Notes: a model not told the origin generated them from the letters alone. DNA of 6,201 bases from Candidatus Woesearchaeota archaeon (GCA_027083015.1 JALWQS010000072.1:1-6201); one strand, 5' to 3'. Positions 1 through 6,201 are shown, numbered from the stretch's first letter. Made by a program: numbers and translations.

Positions 1-203
1 CAAGTAAAGAAAAACAAAGAAAGATATTATTATTCTCACAAATAACAAAGGACGAACTCAAACAATACGCAGCTATCAAGAAAATAAAATATGAAATAAA
101 AAGAAGTGAAATTAACAATAGGATAGACAAGTTTGAAAAAAAACACGCAGGAACAAAAAACGCACTAGCAAAAAGCATCGATCGACTGGGGGAAATAATT
201 TGA
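1..203 (+). CDS. 3' end of an unidentified Lys-rich protein (5' end outside the window)
   Basis: An open frame enters from the left edge (first complete codon at position 3) and stops at TGA 201-203, giving 66 visible codons with no ATG, GTG or TTG start inside. The visible peptide is dominated by Lys, Glu, Ile and Asn and ends in LAKSIDRLGEII. It has no hydrophobic segment, and its charge pattern suggests a soluble, helical, perhaps coiled-coil tail. The stop overlaps the TTG start of the following glycosyltransferase (TTGA at 200-203), so the two are probably translated from one mRNA. I do not recognise the family, and no function can be assigned from this tail alone. That it is a real gene is supported by the open frame reaching the edge, the overlap with the next start, and codon usage (AAA, ATA, AGA) like the two genes downstream. 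Confidence 0.65.
   Translation, partial: SKEKQRKILLFSQITKDELKQYAAIKKIKYEIKRSEINNRIDKFEKKHAGTKNALAKSIDRLGEII
188..193 (+). promoter_or_regulatory. Weak G-rich ribosome binding site before the TTG start
   Basis: GGGGGA ends 6 bases before the TTG at 200. It can pair with an archaeal anti-Shine-Dalgarno (CCUCC) through one G-U wobble. It is not a canonical GGAGG or GGTGA, so it supports the TTG start only modestly. Coupling to the overlapping upstream stop may matter more. Confidence 0.3.
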
Positions 204-2638
204 GAAAGAAAGGAAGAATAATAAGAGAAACAAAAAATAATGAACAAATCAAAAAGAGAAAAAAACCTAAAGAAGAGACCGCCCCTAAATGGAAAATATA
301 TCTGGGTGTAATCTGTTTTCTCAGCAGCATAAGCACAGGAATGTATTTTATAGAAGAAGTCAAGTGGATAAGTTCAAAACCCCTCTCTTTCCTTACGGGT
401 TTGATGTTTCCACTTTTAGTCATAACATTATACACATATTTTGACAAAAAATTCAGAAGTAAAATCGACTGGAAAAAAATAGCAATAAGCATGACACCAT
501 ATCTTTTAATGACGCTGATAGTAATAACAAGCAATGTGACCAGCCTTTATAACTTTAACTCACAGGGATTTCCATCGACAAGACTCAAAAGAGATCCCTA
601 TATAATAAGAACAGTCACTTTCAGTTATTTAACATTCAGCCTTGATACCAGAAACATGACAATAACAGACATCTTCTTTCTCGCAACAAACTTATCACTA
701 ATAATATACCTCTTAAGTTACCTGAAGAAAGAATACCTCACAAAATTCCGGCAGTACCTTAAGACAAAAAAAGGAAAGATATTTCTCATAATACTCTTGC
801 TATGCATCCTCATCAGATTCGCAGGCATAACAGAGACAGGTTGGGTTCATGATGAGAGCGGTTGGTTTCTTACAGGAAAAGCATTGCTTATGGACAATAC
901 AAAGAGATTTGAGCTATGGAAACCACCAATACCAATGTATTTCATAGCATTACCAAGTATCATCCAAGGTCTTGTAGTAAGAGAAGATATGCAAAATTAT
1001 CACCCTATAATACTAAGCAAACTGTTCTCCATAATATTCAGCATATTTTCAGGTATACTCCTATATCTCGCACTAAAGAAAACAACAAATGAAAGCCTAG
1101 CTCTACAAGGATTTGCTATGTATTCAGTATTTCCATTCTTGGTGGAGTACTCAAGAATGGCCATGACAGAAATATATCTGGTGTTTGCAACAATAGGAAC
1201 CATATATTTTCTTATAAGGGGAATTAAAGAAAAAGAATACCTGTTATTAGCCATCATATTCGCGGTTTTAGCCTTCGCTATAAAAGGAACAGGATTATAC
1301 ATATTGATACCAACTGTCGCACTAGCAATATATCTTTACACAAGATCAAGAATAATTAAGTGGTTAATGATTATCGCTCCAATCACATTTTTGATACCAA
1401 GCATAGTAATCAGACCGGAAACAAGACAACTACCAGTCTATATGAACTATTCACCTCTAATATTGCGATTATTCTTCAGTAACCTGACTTTCATATGGAT
1501 AATCCTCCTAATAATACTGTTCACATATCAAATAATCAAGAAGGAAAACATAATAACCCACATTCTAAGTATAGGAGCATTAGGGCTAATAGTATGGACA
1601 AGCACATTTCTGCCATTAATCAAACAAATAAGAGACAATATGCTAAACTACCTCGGTTTTGCAGCTAAAGATTTTATCCTCGGAAAAAAAGACTCAATAT
1701 TTAAAATATTTAAAACATTAATACCGCAAGAAAAAATCATCCTCTATATGATTCCATTTCTCGTAACGATCATAATAACAGTTATATTTACACCTATAAT
1801 CACTCAATGGAAAGATAAAAACAAGAAAAACAAAAAACCAGAGAACAAAAAAATAATCGCAATATTAGCGATCCTAACAGGAATGATTGCAATAATACTA
1901 TCATCAGACATTATAGGTCTTGAAACAGAACTGCTAAACCAAATATTAATATTAGCATTAATAACAAGTGCAAGTCTGTTCCTCATAAAAAATAAGAACC
2001 CGATCTCAGTTACCTACTACTTATTAATATTTTTTCTCAGCTCGCTTGCAGTAAATTATAGAGTACAAACTAACTACACTCTCCCCGCGTATCCCTTGAT
2101 AATAATGCTTACGTATCTTCTAATAAGAAGAAACAGAGTAATAAGTATGAACAACAAAAAATCCATAATACTTACCAGCATAATAACAATTCCCTTAATC
2201 ATATTACTAATAATGGGCTATCCAAACCATCTATATGACGGGGCAATATGGGTTCCTGACAAAGAGTTAGGAGCATTCATACAACAATACCAACAAGAAC
2301 ATAAAAAAGATCTAGGATATGCGAGCCTCTGCTATGATGGATTGCACACAAGAACAGTAGCAAACATAAAAGAAATATATGGAGACACAAACTTTTACTT
2401 ACTAGAATGCAGATATACGACAGAATTCTACGGCGATCCAGAAAAAAAGAAACTAGAACCAAAAATGTTAGGCTGGCTAAAAACAGCACAATATGCAGTA
2501 ATATTTGAAAGAAACAAGTATGATAAAAACTCGCCAATAGTCAAAGAAATCCTAAAGCATAAAAAGATAAAAACAATAAATAGCTCAGATGGAAAACCTT
2601 ATTATACCGTTTATGATATGGAATTAACAGCAGAATGA
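200..2638 (+). CDS. GT-C fold membrane glycosyltransferase (PMT/ArnT-like) with extra N-terminal helices and a C-terminal globular domain
   Basis: An 812-residue polytopic protein expected to transfer a sugar from a polyprenyl-phosphate donor on the outer face of the membrane. The GT-C signature is visible in order. A helix at about 193-210 is followed by an acidic loop with H217-D218-E219 (the metal/catalytic DE region of GT39-type enzymes). Next come a helix at 271-292, the SRMAMTE segment at 318-324, a helix at about 323-341, then K362-G-T-G-L after another helix, and an RxxxxYxLPAYP-like segment at 621-632. I count roughly 15-17 membrane segments. Four of them (about 33-51, 61-81, 94-113, 155-175) precede the usual first helix, which is unusual. 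Lys/Arg-rich loops at 1-30, 82-93 and 176-193 put the DE loop outside by the positive-inside rule. Residues about 680-812 form a non-membrane C-terminal domain with C711 and C737. The TTG start is chosen because it overlaps the previous stop, and the next in-frame ATG (341) would cut into the first helix. The gene ends in an ATGA overlap with the PLD gene. The acceptor and the sugar are unknown. Confidence 0.85.
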   Translation: MRKKGRIIRETKNNEQIKKRKKPKEETAPKWKIYLGVICFLSSISTGMYFIEEVKWISSKPLSFLTGLMFPLLVITLYTYFDKKFRSKIDWKKIAISMTPYLLMTLIVITSNVTSLYNFNSQGFPSTRLKRDPYIIRTVTFSYLTFSLDTRNMTITDIFFLATNLSLIIYLLSYLKKEYLTKFRQYLKTKKGKIFLIILLLCILIRFAGITETGWVHDESGWFLTGKALLMDNTKRFELWKPPIPMYFIALPSIIQGLVVREDMQNYHPIILSKLFSIIFSIFSGILLYLALKKTTNESLALQGFAMYSVFPFLVEYSRMAMTEIYLVFATIGTIYFLIRGIKEKEYLLLAIIFAVLAFAIKGTGLYILIPTVALAIYLYTRSRIIKWLMIIAPITFLIPSIVIRPETRQLPVYMNYSPLILRLFFSNLTFIWIILLIILFTYQIIKKENIITHILSIGALGLIVWTSTFLPLIKQIRDNMLNYLGFAAKDFILGKKDSIFKIFKTLIPQEKIILYMIPFLVTIIITVIFTPIITQWKDKNKKNKKPENKKIIAILAILTGMIAIILSSDIIGLETELLNQILILALITSASLFLIKNKNPISVTYYLLIFFLSSLAVNYRVQTNYTLPAYPLIIMLTYLLIRRNRVISMNNKKSIILTSIITIPLIILLIMGYPNHLYDGAIWVPDKELGAFIQQYQQEHKKDLGYASLCYDGLHTRTVANIKEIYGDTNFYLLECRYTTEFYGDPEKKKLEPKMLGWLKTAQYAVIFERNKYDKNSPIVKEILKHKKIKTINSSDGKPYYTVYDMELTAE

Positions 2639-3678
2639 GAAAGAAAAAAACCCTGAACGGAATGATGCTCCTATTGGTCGTCTTTGCAATAATAGCCATT
2701 AATTGGGACGGCATCAAAACTTATCTGGGCTCAGGGGGAATGACAGGAAAAGCGTCATGGAACGAGATGCCGGAAGAGATAAACGCAAGCCATTATGTAT
2801 ACTTCTGCCCAGAAGATAACTGCGCAAGAGAGCTCATAGAATGGATTGACTTAGCACAAAAAAAGATACACTGCGCTTTCTACGACGTAGATCTTGATGA
2901 AGTAAAGGAAGCACTCATCAAGAAAAAAAATGAAGGAGTGGATGTAGAAGTAGTTACCGACTCAGACAACAAGGAGGTATGGGATGGAGAAGAGTTTGTC
3001 AAAGAAGATAACAGGAGCGCGCTGATGCACAACAAATTCTGCGTGATAGATAACCAGCTAGTATGGACAGGAAGCTTCAACCCAACACACAGAGGAAACG
3101 AAAAGAACAACAACAACGCAGTCGTATACCAAAGCCAACTATTAGCAAAAAACTACGAAGAAGAGTTCCAAGAACTATGGAAAGGAGAATTCGGAAAAGG
3201 AAAACCCGGGAATAACCCATCAATAATCATAGACGGAAAACTGATAGAGAACTATTTCTGTCCAGAAGACTTCTGCGCAAACAAAGTGATAAAGACCATC
3301 AGAGAAGCGCAAAAAAACATATATTTCATGACATTCTCATTCACGCATGACGGTATAGGTGACGAACTTGTAAAAGCCGACAATAGAGGAGTCAAGATCG
3401 AAGGCGTATTTGAAAAAAGCCAGAACAACAAGTACACTGAAAAAAAGAAACTGGATGAAGCAGGGATAAAGACAAGGTGGGACGGAAACAAAGCAAACAT
3501 GCACAACAAGGTATTCATAATAGACAATAAAACAGTAATAACCGGAAGTTTCAACCCGACAAGAAACGGAGATGAAAGAAACGACGAGAATATACTAATA
3601 ATACACGATCCTGACGTTGCAAGCAAATTCCTGAAAGAGTTCAATCAAGTATGGAACGAAGCAGCAGGAAGCAGCTGA
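2635..3678 (+). CDS. Membrane-anchored phospholipase D superfamily protein with two tandem HKD half-sites
   Basis: A 347-residue protein. RKKK at 2-5 and a hydrophobic helix at about 9-24 form an uncleaved anchor or signal peptide, so the body should lie outside the cytoplasm. The body is an internal duplication, with halves at about 55-185 and 206-342. Each half opens with YFCPEDxCA (C58/C63 and C209/C214) and carries an HxKxxxxD motif followed by TGSFNPT. The catalytic sets are H132/K134/D139/S147/N149 and H290/K292/D297/S305/N307. PLD enzymes form a phosphohistidine at a site built from two HKD motifs, and both are intact here, so one chain could make a complete active site. The downstream glutamate of NDEN (E318) is Asn (N160) in the first half. 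Substrate cannot be read: phospholipase, transphosphatidylase and nuclease all remain possible, and the short halves with GSFN resemble the Nuc-like nuclease branch. The start overlaps the glycosyltransferase stop (ATGA 2635-2638), and no good Shine-Dalgarno is seen, which suggests translational coupling. Confidence 0.88.
   Translation: MRKKKTLNGMMLLLVVFAIIAINWDGIKTYLGSGGMTGKASWNEMPEEINASHYVYFCPEDNCARELIEWIDLAQKKIHCAFYDVDLDEVKEALIKKKNEGVDVEVVTDSDNKEVWDGEEFVKEDNRSALMHNKFCVIDNQLVWTGSFNPTHRGNEKNNNNAVVYQSQLLAKNYEEEFQELWKGEFGKGKPGNNPSIIIDGKLIENYFCPEDFCANKVIKTIREAQKNIYFMTFSFTHDGIGDELVKADNRGVKIEGVFEKSQNNKYTEKKKLDEAGIKTRWDGNKANMHNKVFIIDNKTVITGSFNPTRNGDERNDENILIIHDPDVASKFLKEFNQVWNEAAGSS
2797..3309 (+). 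repeat. Diverged direct repeat starting the two PLD halves
   Basis: The segments at 2800-2827 and 3253-3280 match at 23 of 28 bases and both encode YFCPEDxCA. They are the best conserved DNA trace of the internal duplication besides the two HKD/GSFNPT segments (about 3025-3087 and 3499-3561). Elsewhere the halves are similar mainly at protein level, so the duplication is not recent. Confidence 0.7.
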
Positions 3679-3679
3679 T

Positions 3680-3705
3680 AAAAACAACAAAGAAGAAGAA
3701 AACAA
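3680..3705 (-). terminator. Possible T-rich archaeal terminator of the leftward transcript
   Basis: Read on the minus strand, the 36-base convergent gap just past the TAA of the leftward gene is pyrimidine-rich. It has TTTT (complement of 3699-3702), then TTC repeats, then TTTTT (complement of 3680-3684). Archaeal transcription often ends at such T-tracts without a hairpin, and I see no hairpin here. The + strand has only A-runs in the gap, so it offers no equivalent signal for the rightward operon. Confidence 0.4.
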
Positions 3706-3714
3706 CAGAGAGCA

Positions 3715-5826
3715 TTACAGACCGAACCTTGCATAAATACGATCACGCAGATGCGCAGTTATAGGCCGAGAAACAGAAGCAAGAATATGCCTGATCTTAC
3801 TATCAATCCCTTTCTCTATATCAGTGCGTAAGAACTCAACAAGCTGTTCAAGCTGAAAGATAGGGCCCGTCCTGGTAAAAGGAGCGGTAAGCTCTTCAAG
3901 CTCTTTAGGAGAAGAATCAAGACGCTTCCTAAAAATCATCCTAAACTCACCAAGAACATACTCATTAAGGAAAGAGATTGCATACTGAAAATGATTAAGA
4001 GCCAAAGAAAGAGTCTGGACGCTCTTATCCTTGCGGAACTCAGATATGTAATGAAGAGCTTCAGCGAGAGACTCGTGAGAATGATGGGTGGAAATAAGAG
4101 CATAACTCTTCTGCTCAACCAGAGTAAGGACATAATCAAGATCGCCCCAAGTCTCAAGCACCAAACCTTTCAAAACCTCAGGATGAACAAACTGTTCCAA
4201 AGATTCCAGAAAAAGCTCAAAATAATACAGCTCAGCCTTAAGATCTCCCTCCACGTCCTGCTCTAAAGCCTTGACCTGCATACGAAGATCACCAACAAAC
4301 TTAGCAATGTCAAGAGTCCGATTCTCAGCAAGACAATTACCAAGCTTAGCGATATCCTTAATGATAGCCTTGACAAGAGAAAGACTGGTTCTAGGAATAT
4401 CGGCTTTTTGTATAGAAAGCATCAAAGAATCTGCCTGCTTCTTAAGATCGGAAGGGTCAAAAGACCAAAGCTGTTTCAAATACTTAAGGAGAGATTCAGC
4501 AGACCTGTAAGTATGCTCCTTAAGAAAAACATACTGTTGCTTAAGCTTTGAAAAATCAACCTTAATACCTGACCCCTCACAAGCAATCTTAAAGAAAGCA
4601 ATATTACCAGTATCAAGAAACAACTTATAAGCAGAGACGATATCTACATCCTCCCTACCGGGATAAGAATGAATTTTCCTCCTGATAGGAAGAAGGAGGT
4701 TCTGACTATCAAGCTGAAGTTCAACAGCAGCAGCACGAGCCTTATTGACAACAGCACCATTAGCACCCACAGGAAGAAACTGAGCCACACGACGCAAAAG
4801 AAACTTAGTCTGCCGATCCAAATGCTTAGCATGAATCGCTCTCTTAAAAGACTCACGAAGACGCTTTATCAAAGGCTCAATAAACTCCTGATCCTGTGTA
4901 ATAGAAAGACCGTGAGCCATAAGATCCGCAAGAATATTCTTCAAAACAGGCTTGAGTTCCTGAGGCCTAACCGCAAAAAGATTCAAGAAAAAGATCATAT
5001 CATGATAATTGCGGATAATAAATTCCTTTCTCGAAAAGAGCTTATCAAGATGAGCAAGCTGATCAAACCTTCGAAGAAGAGAAGCATCATATAACCTCTT
5101 AGAAAGTATAAGAATCTCTGCCCCTCCAGGCTTAAGAAGAAGAGACTTAATCTGGGGCCAGGAAGCAAACTTATAAGACAAATAATCTCTTATCACCTGA
5201 TAACAAGCTCTGGAAGACTCAAAATCAATATTTGTACTTACCTCAATGATATCATCACAAGCGACAGCCCAAGAAACAGATCTTTTCAGGATAAGAGAAG
5301 CTAAACTCTTGAAAAGATTATTCATAATCATCGCTTCATCCTTATCATGATCAAACTTATGCATATCCTTAACAAAAGTCTCCCAAGAGACAATCCCCTT
5401 AGAAAAGAGAGCATTAAGAAAATTAGGCATCTGAGAGAAAGTCCTAAACGCACAGCCCTCTTCAGAGACAGGAAGATCAGGAACTGAGCGGAAGAAAATA
5501 TTCCAAGAGACAGACTCACCAATAACTCCATTAAAAGACTTGATAGCATGAGCAACAGCATTGATCAAAAGACGACCATCACGACCAGACTCAACTTTAG
5601 CGAGATCCTCAAAGAATCTTTCATGGTCAACAATTCCGCGATCAAAGAGACCGAATAAAGAATCAAGATCAGAAAGCAATGATAGAAAACCTTTAGACCT
5701 TTTAGCATGAGAAATGACAAAATCCAGGATATCATGAACCTGATCTTTAGAAGAATTCTTACTGATAGACTTAATGATCAAACTCAAGAGAAAAGGATCC
5801 TTGATAAGAATATACAAGTCAGTCAT
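3715..5826 (-). CDS. Large helical-repeat protein, downstream fragment of a frameshifted gene (unrecognised family)
   Basis: A 703-codon frame ending at TAA (complement of 3715-3717). It has no signal peptide or membrane segment, so it is probably cytoplasmic. The first 225 or so residues hold degenerate repeats of 38-41 residues with a core like LFxxGIVSWExFxxD. The aromatic position falls at H68, W108, W148, W186 and W223 (spacings 40, 40, 38, 37). Residues about 240-703 are Leu-rich and predicted helical by eye, with no catalytic motif I recognise. The chain ends in RIYARFGL. The ATG at 5826 overlaps the TGA of the upstream frame (ATGA), but it is preceded by CT-rich sequence with no Shine-Dalgarno. 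Reading this same frame upstream of the ATG gives SLSWSR, the repeat core, so the ATG is probably an internal Met of one longer gene. It could still be used by termination-reinitiation. Codons differ from the + strand genes, with more CTT, TCT and CGT. Confidence 0.75.
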   Translation of the reverse strand: MTDLYILIKDPFLLSLIIKSISKNSSKDQVHDILDFVISHAKRSKGFLSLLSDLDSLFGLFDRGIVDHERFFEDLAKVESGRDGRLLINAVAHAIKSFNGVIGESVSWNIFFRSVPDLPVSEEGCAFRTFSQMPNFLNALFSKGIVSWETFVKDMHKFDHDKDEAMIMNNLFKSLASLILKRSVSWAVACDDIIEVSTNIDFESSRACYQVIRDYLSYKFASWPQIKSLLLKPGGAEILILSKRLYDASLLRRFDQLAHLDKLFSRKEFIIRNYHDMIFFLNLFAVRPQELKPVLKNILADLMAHGLSITQDQEFIEPLIKRLRESFKRAIHAKHLDRQTKFLLRRVAQFLPVGANGAVVNKARAAAVELQLDSQNLLLPIRRKIHSYPGREDVDIVSAYKLFLDTGNIAFFKIACEGSGIKVDFSKLKQQYVFLKEHTYRSAESLLKYLKQLWSFDPSDLKKQADSLMLSIQKADIPRTSLSLVKAIIKDIAKLGNCLAENRTLDIAKFVGDLRMQVKALEQDVEGDLKAELYYFELFLESLEQFVHPEVLKGLVLETWGDLDYVLTLVEQKSYALISTHHSHESLAEALHYISEFRKDKSVQTLSLALNHFQYAISFLNEYVLGEFRMIFRKRLDSSPKELEELTAPFTRTGPIFQLEQLVEFLRTDIEKGIDSKIRHILASVSRPITAHLRDRIYARFGL

Positions 5827-6197
5827 CCGGGACCAAGAGAGAGAGAGTGAGAAAGAAGAAGAGGAAGAACATCAGGGAAAAAAGTCCGAAAAAAAGAAGT
5901 CTTATACTCGGGTTGAGTCAGACCATGAATAGAATCAACGAATTCCTGCCAACGAAGAGAACCATCATTCAAAAGAGGAATTATCTTGGGAACAATCTCG
6001 CTTAAAATCTCGAAAGGATAATGCTCACAGATCACCTCTAAAGAACCTATAAACTCTTTATCGGAAATGATTCCTTTCTGCAACAAAGGCTCCAAAAGAG
6101 GCAGATACTCATCAAAAGCATCATGAGAATCAAGAACGCCAAGATGTTTCTTAAGAGCAAGAACCTCTTTCCAATTATCAACAAGAACATTAGCCAT
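5823..6197 (-). CDS. Upstream fragment of the same frameshifted helical-repeat protein
   Basis: A 124-codon frame starting at ATG (complement of 6195-6197) and ending at TGA (complement of 5823-5825). It contains two repeat units, LLQKGIISDKEFIGSL and LLNDGSLRWQEFVDSI, each followed by a second helix. A third unit starts as LPLLLSHSLS and then runs out of frame into LGPG and the stop. The expected continuation (SW) is found in the frame of the 703-residue neighbour. Removing two bases of the CT tract joins the two frames into about 826 residues with the repeat spacing intact (IPLLNDGSLRW and LPLLLSHSLSW are both 11 residues). Only four bases lie beyond the ATG, so the true start could be further upstream outside the window, and no promoter or ribosome binding site can be judged. 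It is soluble, with no signal peptide. As a stand-alone protein it would be an odd truncated repeat; I favour one split gene. Confidence 0.65.
   Translation of the reverse strand: MANVLVDNWKEVLALKKHLGVLDSHDAFDEYLPLLEPLLQKGIISDKEFIGSLEVICEHYPFEILSEIVPKIIPLLNDGSLRWQEFVDSIHGLTQPEYKTSFFRTFFPDVLPLLLSHSLSLGPG
5836..5847 (-). repeat. (CT)6 dinucleotide tract on the coding strand at the frameshift point
   Basis: Twelve bases read (AG)6 on the + strand and (CT)6 on the coding strand. The tract lies directly before the TGG codon (complement of 5833-5835) that restores the SW of the repeat core. Five units give a continuous frame; six units lead to the TGA at 5823-5825. A dinucleotide tract changes frame with each unit gained or lost, as in contingency loci. 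Six units is short for a strongly mutable tract. Confidence 0.85.
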
Positions 6198-6201
6198 GAA
6201 T

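Larger units (their letters stand above)
3715..6197 (-). pseudogene. Composite helical-repeat gene interrupted by a one-unit CT-tract frameshift
   Basis: This entry gives the combined interpretation of the two overlapping minus-strand frames. With one CT unit fewer, the stretch would be 2,481 bases, encoding about 826 residues. That protein would have about seven N-terminal 38-41-residue repeats followed by a long helical C-terminal region. The repeat core crosses the break, and the 703-codon remainder has no internal stop, so any lesion is recent, is corrected by slippage or recoding, or is a sequencing artefact. The label pseudogene is provisional: a phase-variable or recoded functional gene fits the same data. 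Confidence 0.5.

Noticed and set aside
112..534. A 140-codon minus-strand frame opposite the start of the glycosyltransferase
   Set aside because: It looks hydrophobic only because A-rich Lys codons on the + strand read as Phe and Leu in reverse. The + frame has coherent GT-C topology.
3252..3644. A 130-codon minus-strand frame opposite the PLD gene
   Set aside because: The + strand holds two intact HKD motifs, so the reverse frame is a shadow. Its own apparent internal similarity simply mirrors the PLD duplication.
4669..5094. A 141-codon + strand open frame inside the leftward repeat gene
   Set aside because: Its translation is low-complexity, rich in Lys, Ser and Asn, and has no domain signal. 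It lies wholly antisense to a 703-codon frame whose repeat structure shows it is the coding one.
5823..5826. ATGA overlap taken as an ordinary two-gene operon junction
   Set aside because: It would match the other overlaps in the window, but the repeat core reads through the break in the downstream frame and there is no ribosome binding site, so a split single gene explains more. It is kept only as an alternative.
5836..5860. A classical -1 slippery heptamer for programmed frameshifting
   Set aside because: The frame change needed is -1 (equal to +2), but no X XXY YYZ heptamer with a following hairpin is visible near the overlap. The CT run would favour two-base slips instead.
1..6201. CRISPR array, tRNA, rRNA, insertion sequence or attachment site
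   Set aside because: No regularly spaced DNA repeats, cloverleaf-like segments, transposase motifs or terminal inverted repeats were seen by eye. The window is nearly all protein-coding.

Overview
The window looks like part of an A+T-rich archaeal genome, plausibly from a DPANN-type lineage such as Woesearchaeota or Pacearchaeota. This rests on style rather than a marker gene. Coding is very dense, and three gene junctions are stop/start overlaps (TTGA or ATGA). Arg is mostly AGA and Ile often ATA in the + strand genes. A GT-C membrane glycosyltransferase sits beside an exported-looking PLD-family protein. No rRNA, tRNA or other diagnostic gene is present, so the assignment is tentative.

Left half (1-3678, + strand): a tightly coupled cassette. 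It opens with the 3' end of a Lys-rich protein cut by the window edge (to 203). This overlaps by TTGA an 812-residue polytopic GT-C (PMT/ArnT-like) glycosyltransferase (200-2638). That gene overlaps by ATGA a 347-residue, membrane-anchored protein with two PLD (HKD) half-sites in tandem (2635-3678). The glycosyltransferase should act on the outer face of the membrane with a lipid-linked sugar. The PLD protein has an N-terminal membrane anchor and a CPEDxC cysteine pair in each half, so it should also work outside the membrane. The natural reading is an envelope or surface-modification operon, but the substrate of neither enzyme can be read from the sequence.

Junction (3679-3714): a 36-base convergent gap. 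Its minus strand is T-rich and could terminate the leftward genes. There is no matching T-tract for the rightward operon.

Right half (3715-6197, - strand): two overlapping frames (124 and 703 residues) that together read as one helical-repeat protein of about 826 residues, interrupted by a frameshift. The repeat unit is about 38-41 residues with a core like LFxxGIVSWExF. It runs through the end of the first frame and the start of the second. The break falls at a (CT)6 tract on the coding strand, and losing one CT unit restores the repeat register exactly. This could be slippage-based phase variation, a recent mutation, recoding, or a sequencing error. It is the most testable observation here. 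The 450 or more C-terminal residues of this protein match no family I recognise.

Both halves show more A than T on the + strand regardless of gene direction, so a strand-specific compositional bias lies over the whole window.
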